Origin: Persicitalea sp963716085
GTDB lineage: Bacteria; Bacteroidota; Bacteroidia; Cytophagales; Spirosomataceae
Direction: 5' to 3'
NCBI GenBank assembly: GCA_963716085.1
Contig: OY970288.1
Span: 2,170,001 to 2,234,000 of the forward strand
DNA: 64,000 bases
In this document: in pieces, positions 51,790 through 60,420 of the stretch
How the letters are laid out: the number at the start of each line of letters is the position of its first letter
Numbering within the stretch: position 1 is the stretch's first letter
Program-made: the position numbers and the translations under genes
Notes under the pieces: generated by a model
Databases searched by the model: none
What the model was told of the DNA's origin: nothing
Seen by the model: the letters and a program-made list of their open reading frames with translations, nothing else

Positions 51790-52904
51790 TGTTTGTAGCT
51801 CTTCATAATCCAGCCCCCGCCCACCACATCGTCGCCCTCGTAAAATACCGCCGCTTGGCCGGGAGCGATGCCGCTGACGCCGTCGTGGAAATTCACCTGG
51901 ATGCGGTCGGACGACTCCTGGACGACCGTTGCCGGCGTACCTTCGTGCTTGTAGCGCACCTTGGTTACGGTTTCTAACGGCTGTTCGAGGGAGGCGTATT
52001 TCTGCAAATTGAGCTTGCCGACGATCATGCCGTCGCGATACAAGTCGGGTAGGTCGCCGAGCACCACCTCATTGGAATCTTTCCTGATTTCGGTCACGAA
52101 AACGGGGCGGCCCAAGGCGATGCCCAGGCCTTTTCTTTGTCCTACCGTATAAAAAGGGTAGCCCTCGTGCTGGCCCAGCACGGTACCGTCCTGGTGGACG
52201 AAATTTCCTCCCGCCACTTCGGCTTCCAGGCCAGGAATGCGCCTTTTCAGGAACCCTCGGTAGTCGTTATCCGGTACGAAGCATATTTCGTAGCTCTCGG
52301 ATTTGTTGACCAAATCGATGAATCCGCGTTGTTTGGCCATCTCCCGTATTTCGCTCTTGTGCAGGTAGCCAAGCGGTAGTTTGGTGCGGCTCAGACTCTC
52401 CTGCGACACGCCCCAGAGGACATAACTTTGGTCTTTCCAGGCGTCGATGCCCTTGGAAAGCACGTAGCGGCCATCGGATTCGCCGCCTTCCTGCTGGCGG
52501 ATGTTGGCGTAGTGTCCCGTGGCAATAGACGCGCAGTCGAGGCGGTCGGCACGGCGTAGCAGGGCGTCCCACTTGATGTGGGTATTACACAGCACGCAGG
52601 GGTTGGGCGTGCGGCCTTCGAGGTACTCCCCGGTGAAGTGATCGATGACGTAATCGCCGAATTCGGCCCGAATATCCAGGATGTAGTGGGGGAAGCCCAG
52701 TTGCACGGCGATGTTGCGGGCGTCGTTGATGGAGTCCAGCGAGCAGCAGCCCGTTTCTTTTTTGGAACCGCCGCTGCCGGCGTAGTCCCAGGTTTTCATC
52801 GTCATGCCGATGACTTCGTAGCCTTCTTCGTGCAGCATCACCGCCGCCAAAGAACTGTCGATCCCGCCGCTCATGGCGACGAGGATTCTTCCGTGTTTAC
52901 TCAT
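51786..52904 (-). CDS. mnmA: tRNA-specific 2-thiouridylase MnmA
   Basis: 372 residues. PP-loop 'MSGGIDSSLA' (11-20), catalytic Cys106 in 'NPCVLCN' and Cys208 in 'YEICFVPD', 'ATGHYA', C-terminal beta-barrel. It places sulfur at U34 of tRNA Glu, Gln and Lys. The extra Cys pair 'ETGCCSLDSIN' is usual in Bacteroidota and mitochondrial-type proteins. It is the upstream partner of the Rdx gene. Confidence 0.96.
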   Translation of the reverse strand: MSKHGRILVAMSGGIDSSLAAVMLHEEGYEVIGMTMKTWDYAGSGGSKKETGCCSLDSINDARNIAVQLGFPHYILDIRAEFGDYVIDHFTGEYLEGRTPNPCVLCNTHIKWDALLRRADRLDCASIATGHYANIRQQEGGESDGRYVLSKGIDAWKDQSYVLWGVSQESLSRTKLPLGYLHKSEIREMAKQRGFIDLVNKSESYEICFVPDNDYRGFLKRRIPGLEAEVAGGNFVHQDGTVLGQHEGYPFYTVGQRKGLGIALGRPVFVTEIRKDSNEVVLGDLPDLYRDGMIVGKLNLQKYASLEQPLETVTKVRYKHEGTPATVVQESSDRIQVNFHDGVSGIAPGQAAVFYEGDDVVGGGWIMKSYKQ

Positions 52905-53025
52905 AGTCGTAATCTGCGAAGGGTGAATGCCTTCCGATTTTTAGTTCGTTGATGAACGTTCTTGTTAGCGTGCTTAGTTCCTGCAACTAACCGCAGAGAC
53001 GATCCGTCGATACGGCGCAGAGTTT

Positions 53026-53088
53026 CTACGCGGAGTTCGCGGAGCCATTATGTTCTCTGCGCAAAAACTTTGCGTTCTTTGCGGTTAA
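53026..53088. repeat. Dispersed CGCAAAG/CTTTGCG repeat between mnmA and the TrpF-like gene
   Basis: CTACGCGGAGTTCGCGGAG (53026-53044) and CTTTGCGTTCTTTGCGGTTAA (53068-53088), the second being the reverse complement of the element at 34434. Further AACCGCAGAGACGAT words start at 52988. Confidence 0.6.
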
Positions 53089-53098
53089 AAAAAGCAGA

Positions 53099-53725
53099 AT
53101 GTTAAAAACTACCGTCAAAATAAGCAACGTCACCAACCTCTCCGACGCCCGGTACTGCGCCGGGATGGGGGTCGATATGCTGGGTTTCTCCGTCGATGAA
53201 TCCTCAGATAACTACACCGCATCAAGAAAATACGCCGAAATCCGCGCCTGGATTGCCGGGGTAAAGCTGGTCGTCGAATCGGCTGAGACCGATCCGACCA
53301 AACTGCTGGCTACGCTCGCCGACTACGAATTCGACGCCTTACAGGTGGAAGATCCTAACTTGCTACTTTATCTGAAGAGCGAATTGGAGAAACCGTTATT
53401 GCTGCGCGTCGACGTGGATCACTATGCAGCCGATGAGCTGGATGCACTCATGGGGCGCTATGCCGACGAGGTCGCGTTTTTCCTTTTGGAGAGCGAGCAG
53501 AATGCCCCACTCACGGATGAGTGGCAGAATCACCTGCAATCGCTATCCGGCGACTATCCCATTTTGTTGGGTTTTGGACTAGAAAACGAGGAAGTTGTAG
53601 CGGGAGTTGTCGCCTCTGCCACGACTAGGGGGATCGCCTTGCGCGGCAGCGAGGAAATCCGGCCGGGCTATAAGGATTTCGGTAGCCTGATGGATATTCT
53701 GGAATCTTTGGATCCCGATGCCTGA
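53099..53725 (+). CDS. TrpF-like TIM-barrel protein lacking the catalytic Cys
   Basis: 208 residues of phosphoribosylanthranilate isomerase style: 'VKISNVTNLSDARYCAGMGVDMLGF', 'FDALQVEDPNLLLYLKS', 'YPILLGFGLENEEVV', 'GIALRGSEEIRPGYKDFGSLMDIL'. True TrpF starts 'KICGIT' with the catalytic Cys; here it reads 'KISNVT', and the downstream catalytic Asp region is also changed. It is not next to trp genes. Likely a paralogue with another or no activity. Start ATG 53099 lies right after the dispersed repeat. Confidence 0.75.
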   Translation: MLKTTVKISNVTNLSDARYCAGMGVDMLGFSVDESSDNYTASRKYAEIRAWIAGVKLVVESAETDPTKLLATLADYEFDALQVEDPNLLLYLKSELEKPLLLRVDVDHYAADELDALMGRYADEVAFFLLESEQNAPLTDEWQNHLQSLSGDYPILLGFGLENEEVVAGVVASATTRGIALRGSEEIRPGYKDFGSLMDILESLDPDA

Positions 53726-53833
53726 ATGACCCGGTGGTCCCATCTTTTACGGACGCCACCAGAAATAATCACCACTCAACCCACCGAATTGCCGATTATA
53801 AATTTTCGGAGGTCAGTATCTTGTATAACCCAC

Positions 53834-53841
53834 TACCTTTG
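53834..53841 (+). promoter_or_regulatory. -7 box upstream of the PspC gene
   Basis: TACCTTTG, a full match to TAnnTTTG, 110 bp before the PspC-domain start. The -33 element is unclear. Confidence 0.4.
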
Positions 53842-53951
53842 ATTGCAAATAAAGGAAAAACTCACTTTATTTGAAGCAACAAGCCTGGGGCGAAAGTTAA
53901 GAAAGCATCAGGCGGCGCATCACACAATTATTTCTAAAAAATCAAAAAGCC

Positions 53952-54620
53952 ATGGAAAGGAAATTAACCCGCATCCCCAGCGAAGCCGTCGTAGGCGGCG
54001 TGTCTGCCGGAATGAGCGACTACTTCGGCATTGATCGCACCATCATCCGCGTGTTGTGGGTGGTGCTGCTACTGCTGCCCATCCCGCCGACCTTCTTCTG
54101 GACGGCCATCGTGTACATCGTTTTCTGGGTGGCCCTGCCCGAAGGACTGCCGGGAGCCAACCGTCCGACCAATCTGTACGACGGAACCACTGACCCTAAT
54201 GCCGACCCCAATGCGCCTCAGAGCCGAACCTCCAGCTTCTTTGCCAACAGTTCCGATCCCGACCGTTCCATCAAGATCATCGGTGTGGTGCTTCTGGGCG
54301 TGGGAGCCATCCTGCTGCTCGATGAATTACCTTATTGGTACCGCATTCGTGAGTACGTTTGGCCTATTGCGCTCATCGCCGGCGGAGCCTTTCTTCTCCT
54401 GCGCCAGCGCGACAAGGAGCAGTTTTCCGGCATGAATGACGCCCCGCCTCCCGCCGACCCGTTCACGCCCAGCGACCCTGGGAGCGCCGAACCGTTCCCG
54501 CCCAAAGAGCCCGAGCCAGTTCCTTACCGCCCATTCGATAGCCCAACCAACCCGCCCAAGCCCCCCACCGATCCCGACGGAGAAACCGACGGCAGCGGTG
54601 AGCCGCCGATAATCCGGTAG
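53952..54620 (+). CDS. PspC-domain envelope-stress protein
   Basis: 222 residues. PspC domain (about 1-60, 'LTRIPSEAVVGGVSAGMSDYFGI') with one membrane helix pair, then a LiaF-like two-helix DUF5668-type module ('IKIIGVVLLGVGAILLLDELP', 'YVWPIALIAGGAFLLL'), and a Pro-rich cytosolic tail. PspC senses cell-envelope stress and binds PspA/PspB in proteobacteria; neither is here. First gene of a PspC, LiaI-like, LiaF-like trio. Confidence 0.88.
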   Translation: MERKLTRIPSEAVVGGVSAGMSDYFGIDRTIIRVLWVVLLLLPIPPTFFWTAIVYIVFWVALPEGLPGANRPTNLYDGTTDPNADPNAPQSRTSSFFANSSDPDRSIKIIGVVLLGVGAILLLDELPYWYRIREYVWPIALIAGGAFLLLRQRDKEQFSGMNDAPPPADPFTPSDPGSAEPFPPKEPEPVPYRPFDSPTNPPKPPTDPDGETDGSGEPPIIR

Positions 54621-54696
54621 CTTTTTGTTTAAGGGTTGAGTTGTGGAGAATTTCAGTCGTTTTTTGGATTAGATATTTCCCTGTCAGTATTTTCAC

Positions 54697-54729
54697 TAAA
54701 CACCTAAACACCTAAACACCTAAACACCC
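54697..54729. repeat. CACCTAAA tandem repeat before the LiaI-like start
   Basis: Four 8-bp units (CACCTAAA, last one CACCCAAA) end 3 bp before ATG 54736. Similar to the CCTAACAA array at 44590. Confidence 0.65.
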
Positions 54730-54735
54730 AAAGCC

Positions 54736-54921
54736 ATGAATTTCAAAAACACTTTCTGGGGAATCATCCTCATCGTCGTCGGCATCCTGTTTCTGATCGA
54801 AGAGTTTTCTGACTTCGACTTCGGACGCTACTTTCTGCCCATCATCCTGATCGTTTCGGGTGGGCTCCTGCTGCTGCGCCACCAGTTGGGGGCCAGGCAA
54901 TCCACCAACTCCAACCTTTAA
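54736..54921 (+). CDS. LiaI-like small membrane protein
   Basis: 61 residues with two helices of the LiaF/LiaI type ('FWGIILIVVGILFLIEE', 'FLPIILIVSGGLLLL') and a short polar tail. It is similar to the membrane part of both flanking proteins, suggesting duplication within the cluster. Possibly a scaffold or sensor partner for the LiaF-like protein. 14 bp before that gene. Confidence 0.8.
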   Translation: MNFKNTFWGIILIVVGILFLIEEFSDFDFGRYFLPIILIVSGGLLLLRHQLGARQSTNSNL

Positions 54922-54935
54922 ACGAAATTTTAGCC

Positions 54936-56036
54936 ATGAAAAAATCAAACGGAATATTTTGGGGCGGACTGCTCGTCATCGTAGGAGCCTTTTGGCTGCT
55001 ACGAAACCTGGGCTTCCTCGATATCGACTGGTACGAAATCGCCCGCTTTTGGCCCGTGCTATTGATACTGGCTGGTGGAAGCCTGTTGGCCAGTGGCCGC
55101 GAACGAAACGGCTGGGGCGGAGGGGTGGCGGGTATTCTGATTGCCCTGGCTGTGTTGGGCGGCATCACGCACCGCACCGACCGCGCTTTTAACAACGACC
55201 GGGGAAACTGGAGTTTCGACTGGGACAACGATTGGAACGACGATAGCGACAACGATCGGAGCGGAGACTTCGGCTACCGAAACCGGAGCCGGAAGCGCGA
55301 ACGACTACGGAAGGAAAATCAGGAACGCAGCCGCAAGTACGAGGAGGACTACAACCGGGATAAGGAAAATGGTGATGATGGGGACAATCTCGAAAAGCGC
55401 GACATCCGCAACCGTCACTACGAATACGAAATGGAAAGCGGACTGAAAGAGGCGACCTTGAATTTCGAGGGCGGTGCCGGGGAGTTCAGGCTAAAAGGGG
55501 GCACCGATAAGCTCTTTGAAGCCGAATCGCGTTCCTCGATCGGTGGGTTCCGATCCGACATCCGCAACAATCGCAATGCCAATACCGCCGTGATCGATTT
55601 CAAGATGGAAAGCGGGAAGATCAATCTGAAGAAGGGAAACAACCAAAACTCGGTAGTATTCAACCTCAACAGGAAGCCACTCTGGAACATCGACCTGGGG
55701 CTGGGGGCAGGCGAAGCGAAGTTTGATCTGAGCGATTTTCGAGTGAAATCACTGAAAGTAAGCACGGGTGTGGCGGATTTGGACGTAAAATTGGGCGATA
55801 AAGTAAGTCGTACCGACGTCAAGATCGAGTCCGGCGTGGCCTCGGTAACGCTCGAAATTCCCCGGTCGGTCGGCTGCGAGGTACGCATCGACGGCATGCT
55901 GAACGATAAGGACATGGGCGATTTGCAGAAAGTGCGCGAGGGCCTGTACCGCTCGCCGGGTTTCGACGAGTCCGCGCGCAAAATTATGATCGACTACGAA
56001 GCCGGGCTGTCGGAGGTCAATATCCGGCGGTATTAG
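54936..56036 (+). CDS. LiaF-like membrane protein with toast-rack domain
   Basis: 366 residues. N-terminal LiaI/LiaF-type helices (about 8-25, 41-55, 63-80), a highly charged Asn/Asp/Arg/Glu linker (85-165), and a C-terminal beta-helix LiaF/DUF2154 domain (170-366, 'EATLNFEGGAGEFRLKGG', 'VASVTLEIPRSVGCEVRIDG'). LiaF controls LiaRS histidine kinase in Firmicutes; in Bacteroidota the partner is not known. No kinase is adjacent except the TPR kinase 1 kb downstream. Terminator follows at 56078. Confidence 0.87.
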   Translation: MKKSNGIFWGGLLVIVGAFWLLRNLGFLDIDWYEIARFWPVLLILAGGSLLASGRERNGWGGGVAGILIALAVLGGITHRTDRAFNNDRGNWSFDWDNDWNDDSDNDRSGDFGYRNRSRKRERLRKENQERSRKYEEDYNRDKENGDDGDNLEKRDIRNRHYEYEMESGLKEATLNFEGGAGEFRLKGGTDKLFEAESRSSIGGFRSDIRNNRNANTAVIDFKMESGKINLKKGNNQNSVVFNLNRKPLWNIDLGLGAGEAKFDLSDFRVKSLKVSTGVADLDVKLGDKVSRTDVKIESGVASVTLEIPRSVGCEVRIDGMLNDKDMGDLQKVREGLYRSPGFDESARKIMIDYEAGLSEVNIRRY

Positions 56037-56077
56037 GGTTCTGAAATAGACAGTCAGCGTTTTGTTTTGATTCACTG

Positions 56078-56109
56078 ACCCGCTCTTTCTTTGGGAGAGC
56101 GGGTTTTTG
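56078..56109 (+). terminator. Terminator of the PspC-LiaI-LiaF unit
   Basis: ACCCGCTCT (56078-56086) pairs with AGAGCGGGT (56096-56104), 9-nt loop, then TTTTT. Confidence 0.9.
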
Positions 56110-56231
56110 CCGATTGATAACTACCGGCTACCGCTTACTCAATTCTGTGTCCATTTCTTTGGTAGGGTTGACGCAGGCTGTTACCTTTAAGAGAATAAGG
56201 TATTTACCAAACTGAAAGAAACACTATTGCT

Positions 56232-56900
56232 ATGAAAAAAATACTCTCTTTATTACTGCTGATCGGCGGCTTTGCAGGCACTGCCCTCGCCCAGGAAACC
56301 GACAACTTCATCTCCGCCACCGTCGATGGCAAAGAATGGAAGGCCGAAGCCAAACGGCTGAAAATACCCTTTCGCAAAAAGAATTTCAACTACCTGGCTC
56401 TGGTGGGCTTCAAGGTCAATCCCGACGAGCAACTTTGGGTGCGGCTGTACTATTTTACGGACAGTCTGCAGCCGGGCACTTTCCCGATCGAGGATTTGGC
56501 CGAGATAGAAAAGAAAAATTACAAATTTAAAGCGAAAGAGGGGGTTTTTGCCTTGATCGACTACACCGAAGAAACCAAGAAAATGGGCCACGGCTTCCAC
56601 GACGGCGAGTCGCTGAGCGGCTCGGTGACCATCACCGCCGCTACTCCCACCTCGGTGGAAGGCACGTTCGAGGCGACTTTGAACGGGGTTTACTACCAAA
56701 AAAGAGTATTGGCCACCATGACCGGTTCCGGCCTGCGGGCCAACTTGGGCAAGAAACTGTTGACCGGAGCCGGAGCGGGCGTGGTCGCCAGCACCGATCC
56801 GCACGATCATGACCGTTCTAAAAAAACCAAGGAGACCGATACGATCGAGGTAACGAACGGCAGATTCAAGGTAGACTGGACGAAGGACGACAAGGAATAA
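56232..56900 (+). CDS. Secreted DUF6252-like protein
   Basis: 222 residues with signal peptide (about 21 residues, cleavage near ALAQ). The mature protein begins 'FISATVDGKEWKAEAKRL', typical of DUF6252-style domains that form a beta sandwich ('VRLYYFTDSLQPGTFPI', 'SLSGSVTITAATPTSVEGTFEATL'). The C-terminus has 'DPHDHDRSKKTKET'. Function unknown. Single gene between LiaF and the histidine kinase. Confidence 0.78.
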   Translation: MKKILSLLLLIGGFAGTALAQETDNFISATVDGKEWKAEAKRLKIPFRKKNFNYLALVGFKVNPDEQLWVRLYYFTDSLQPGTFPIEDLAEIEKKNYKFKAKEGVFALIDYTEETKKMGHGFHDGESLSGSVTITAATPTSVEGTFEATLNGVYYQKRVLATMTGSGLRANLGKKLLTGAGAGVVASTDPHDHDRSKKTKETDTIEVTNGRFKVDWTKDDKE

Positions 56901-57048
56901 GGAAAAGCGGCGGCCTGCGTTTATAGCGAGATACACGCCAAAATCTGGCCAGATTTTTTATGTTTGTTTCTTGAATGGCACTTTTACAAGAATTTAAGGC
57001 TATATTGCCGTGATTTATGGAATACAGAAGCAGCCGTGATCGTCTGGT

Positions 57049-58986
57049 ATGAGAAGAGTGATTGTTCTGTTGGGACTGTTGGCGGGAGTAAAAAGCGCAT
57101 TGGCCCAAAATAATGTCAATACCACCCCGCTGGCCGCCATTGCGTATTGGGAAAACGAACCAAAATCAATGGTTCGTGATACGACGTTGATTAAGTTTTA
57201 CGCCCGTGAGGCCTCCACGATAGCTAACCTCGACAGCTCCTTGTTTTGGTTGCAGAAGGGCTTCGATACGGCTTTCCGCTTGCGTTCAGATCGGTGGCTG
57301 GCTTTCATCCATAACCGTATTGGCGCGACCTATCTGGAAAAAGGCGTGACATTTAAAGCCATAGAATACCTTTTTCGCGGGGTGCAATACGCCGAATTGG
57401 CCCAGTCAACCGACGAGCAGGCTTACGCCTGGGATCGCATCGGCGACTCTTATACCAATCTCAAAACGTACCGCAAAGCCATTGCCGCCGAGAAGCGGGG
57501 TATCGAACTCTATAAGAAAAAGGCTGATTCGCTGGGTCAGGCCCGGGCGATGATCGACCTGGGCGCAGCTTACCGGGAAAACAATCAGCCGGAAGCAGCA
57601 ATTTCTGTTCTCCAGAAAAGCCTGAAAATTAATTCGGCTCAGGAATACTCTGCCGAACGAGCCGATGCCTACTTCAACCTGGCGGCCACTTTCCTGAAAA
57701 AAGAAGATTTTGTTGCCGCCGAAAAATACGGACTGCTGGCACTTGGTGCAGAAAATGACAACAAAGGGCGTCCCAACGCCGAATTGCTCTCGCTGATAAG
57801 CCTCATTTACAGCCGTTCCGACAAACCCAGGGAGGCCCAGCGCTTTGCCGAGCGCGCCGAGTATTATCTTATTTATGAACAGCCACCCATGCGCGAACGG
57901 GTGGCTTTCAATTTATTTGAGGCCTACAAAGCTTTAAAAATGCCCGAAGATGCATTGCGGTGGCACGAGCGATTTGTGCGATTGCTGGAGAGTAATCGAG
58001 CCGAGGCGCAAAACAAACGGATAGAAGTGCTGCGCTATGAGTACGACGCTCAGCAGCGGGACGCGCAAATGCAAGAGATGGCCAATGACATGGCGCGCCA
58101 GACCTATCTCCGTTACGCGCTGATTCTCGGCATTCTCGTATTCCTCGGCCTGGCGGCCGCCCTGGGGCGCAGCAATCGCCTGCTTCAGAAACGCCGCCGC
58201 GAGCTGGACCGCAGCAACGCGCAATTGACGGAAGTAGGCAGAATGCTGAAAGAAACGAACGCTACGCTGGAGGAACGTGTGGCCGCCCGTACGGATGAGT
58301 TGGGGCAAGCCAACCTGATTCTCACGCGCAAAAATCACGAAATCCAGGAGGCACTCTTCCGGGGACAGAGCATCGAGCGCGAACGCGTGGCGTCGGAACT
58401 GCACAACAACTTGGGGAGTTTGCTTTCGGGCGTCAAATGGCGGCTGGAATCAGTCGAGATAGATAACTTTTCTCCGGCCGAAAGGATCCAGTATCAGAGC
58501 GTCGTCAGTCTGATTACGGACGCCTACAACCAGGTGCGGCATATTTCGCATAATCTGCTGCCTTCGATTTTGGAAAAAGAAGGCTTGGTACCCGCGCTGG
58601 AAAAATTGATTGCCGACTTGAACCGATCCGGTCGGGCTACGTTTGAATTGATTAGCCCGGATGGCGTCACAATTGCAGACAAGAAGATTTCCTTCGAGCT
58701 GTACAGTTGCGTTTTGGAACTCATCAATAACATTCTTAAGCACGCCGACGCGCGGCAAGTCCTGCTCGAATTCGTCCAAACCGACGGGCATTTTGTTTTG
58801 ATGATCACGGACGACGGCGCGGGGATTGACCAACCGAAAATCGCCGTTTCCGGCGAAGGGTTGAAAAACATCCGACAGCGCATGGATTCGCTGAACGGCA
58901 GCTTTGCCATCCGTTCGCTCCGAAACAAGCGCGGCACCACCGTCACGTTGCGCGTACCCCGAAAACTGCAAGGGGCCGAGGCTTAA
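57049..58986 (+). CDS. TPR-containing sensor histidine kinase (HisKA_3/NarL-type)
   Basis: 645 residues. Signal peptide, then TPR repeats in the periplasm (about 60-315), one membrane helix (355-372), a coiled coil (375-440), the HisKA_3 phosphoacceptor His452 in 'RERVASELHNNLGSLLSG', and HATPase_c ('ELINNILKHADA', 'DDGAGID', 'GEGLKNIRQRMDSLNG', 'RGTTVTLRVP'). This layout pairs with LuxR/NarL-type response regulators; none follows in the window. Signal unknown. Confidence 0.94.
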   Translation: MRRVIVLLGLLAGVKSALAQNNVNTTPLAAIAYWENEPKSMVRDTTLIKFYAREASTIANLDSSLFWLQKGFDTAFRLRSDRWLAFIHNRIGATYLEKGVTFKAIEYLFRGVQYAELAQSTDEQAYAWDRIGDSYTNLKTYRKAIAAEKRGIELYKKKADSLGQARAMIDLGAAYRENNQPEAAISVLQKSLKINSAQEYSAERADAYFNLAATFLKKEDFVAAEKYGLLALGAENDNKGRPNAELLSLISLIYSRSDKPREAQRFAERAEYYLIYEQPPMRERVAFNLFEAYKALKMPEDALRWHERFVRLLESNRAEAQNKRIEVLRYEYDAQQRDAQMQEMANDMARQTYLRYALILGILVFLGLAAALGRSNRLLQKRRRELDRSNAQLTEVGRMLKETNATLEERVAARTDELGQANLILTRKNHEIQEALFRGQSIERERVASELHNNLGSLLSGVKWRLESVEIDNFSPAERIQYQSVVSLITDAYNQVRHISHNLLPSILEKEGLVPALEKLIADLNRSGRATFELISPDGVTIADKKISFELYSCVLELINNILKHADARQVLLEFVQTDGHFVLMITDDGAGIDQPKIAVSGEGLKNIRQRMDSLNGSFAIRSLRNKRGTTVTLRVPRKLQGAEA

Positions 58987-58987
58987 G

Positions 58988-60289
58988 TCAGTGCGCGATA
59001 GCGGTTTTGACCCGCTTGCCTTTGAGCTTGTCGTATTGCAAAAACTCCACCACGGCGATGGCTTTTTCGCGCTTGACGGCGGCAAAAGACGCGTCGTCCT
59101 TGATTTCGATCATGCCCACGTCATCCTTTTGCAGCCCGCCCTTCTTCATGAGCAGCCCGGCCACATCGCCCTTGCTGATTTTTTCTTTCTTGCCCGCCGA
59201 AAAATAGAGCGTATCCCACTCGGTTTCGGGCGGCAGGCGGTCGTACTTGGGGAGTTCGTATTCCTCAGGTTTGTCGTTCAGGTAGGGTGGCTTTTCGTAT
59301 TCGTCCAGCATCAGGTACACGGTGCCAGTGGCGTGCATCCGGGCGGTGCGGCCATTGCGATGGATGAATGCCTCCTCGGTGAGCGGAAACTGGTAATGCA
59401 CGATGGACTCGATCTCGGGAACGTCCAACCCGCGCGAAGCCAGGTCGGTTACGATCAGGATGCGGCTGGTACCGTTGCGGAATTTCATCAGGGCGCGTTC
59501 GCGGTCGGGTTGCTCCATGCCGCCGTGGAAGGTGGCGTGTACCAGGCCGTAGCCGCCCAGCAGTTCGCTGATGCGGTCCACGGCATCGCGGTGGTTGCAG
59601 AAAATCAGCGTTCGCGCCGCGCCGATGGCGCACACCAGCGAGAACAGCGTGTCGAGCCGGGAAACCGAAGTCGTGCGTACGACTTTCATGGTCAGGTCAG
59701 GCGCGGCTTCCCTATTACTCAAAAAATCCAGCGTAACGGGATGCTCAGCTTCCACGAACGCGGGCAGGCGGTCGATGGGCGTGGCGGAGGTGAAAATCCG
59801 GCGTTCCAGGCGCGTCATCGCCTCGATGATGTAGGACATGTCCTTCTGGAACCCCATTTCCAGCGACTTGTCAAATTCGTCCAGCACTAGGGTACGGATA
59901 GTTTCGGGAGCGAAATTCTGGCTATGGAGGTGATCGGCCACACGGCCCGGCGTGCCGACGAGCAGGGCGGGCGCTTCGAGCAACAGGTTTGCTTCCGTTT
60001 TTTTGGCGTGCCCGCCGTAGCAGCAGGTCACTTTAAAGCCTGTTCCCATGGCCTTGAACACGCTTTCGATTTGGAGTGCCAGTTCGCGCGAGGGAACCAG
60101 CACCATCGCTTGCACGCCCGAGGCGTTTTCATCCAGCCGTTCCAGTGTCGCCAGCAAAAAAGCCAGCGTTTTGCCCGAACCGGTAGGGGAGAGGACGATC
60201 GTGTCATTTTTACGCACAGTGCTTAGGGCCGCCTCCTGCATGTCGTTGAGGGCTTCAATTTCGAGTCTTTCGAGGATTTCTTCTTGCAT
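58988..60289 (-). CDS. DbpA-like DEAD-box RNA helicase with DEFD motif II
   Basis: 433 residues from ATG 60289. RecA-like domains: 'SPTGSGKTLAF' (motif I), 'PSRELA', 'GTPGR', motif II as LDEFD instead of DEAD, 'SATP' (III), then 'ASRGLDVPEIESIVHYQFP', 'HRNGRTARM'. The C-terminal 'GDVAGLLMKKGGLQKDDVGMIEI' module is the DbpA-type RNA-binding domain. Helicase in ribosome assembly. A TATCTTTG box ends 19 bp before this ATG, so the upstream TTG/ATG extension to 60409 is not used. Confidence 0.9.
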   Translation of the reverse strand: MQEEILERLEIEALNDMQEAALSTVRKNDTIVLSPTGSGKTLAFLLATLERLDENASGVQAMVLVPSRELALQIESVFKAMGTGFKVTCCYGGHAKKTEANLLLEAPALLVGTPGRVADHLHSQNFAPETIRTLVLDEFDKSLEMGFQKDMSYIIEAMTRLERRIFTSATPIDRLPAFVEAEHPVTLDFLSNREAAPDLTMKVVRTTSVSRLDTLFSLVCAIGAARTLIFCNHRDAVDRISELLGGYGLVHATFHGGMEQPDRERALMKFRNGTSRILIVTDLASRGLDVPEIESIVHYQFPLTEEAFIHRNGRTARMHATGTVYLMLDEYEKPPYLNDKPEEYELPKYDRLPPETEWDTLYFSAGKKEKISKGDVAGLLMKKGGLQKDDVGMIEIKDDASFAAVKREKAIAVVEFLQYDKLKGKRVKTAIAH

Positions 60290-60307
60290 AAGTCGTAGTT
60301 TGAAGCC

Positions 60308-60315
60308 CAAAGATA
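60308..60315 (-). promoter_or_regulatory. -7 box upstream of the helicase
   Basis: TATCTTTG on the minus strand, full match. The start codon lies 19 bp away, so the leader is very short. Confidence 0.5.
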
Positions 60316-60343
60316 CGGTTCTATTTTCTCGTAAAGCTGTAAG

Positions 60344-60378
60344 GTCGCAAAGGCTTTGCGCCCTGGCGGCTTTGCGAG
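60344..60378. repeat. TCGCAAAG/CTTTGCGA dyad repeat
   Basis: TCGCAAAGGCTTTGCG then GGCTTTGCGAG; a diverged copy of the CGCAAAG family found at 34434 and 53068, in the divergent gap between helicase and S9 peptidase. Confidence 0.5.
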
Positions 60379-60420
60379 ACACCTTTTGGGGCTTATCTTG
60401 CGTCTTCAAAACCCGCTCCT

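Noticed and set aside
60290..60409. 40-residue N-terminal extension of the helicase
   Set aside because: It would begin upstream of the TATCTTTG box and spans the dispersed CGCAAAG repeat; ATG 60289 fits the family start.
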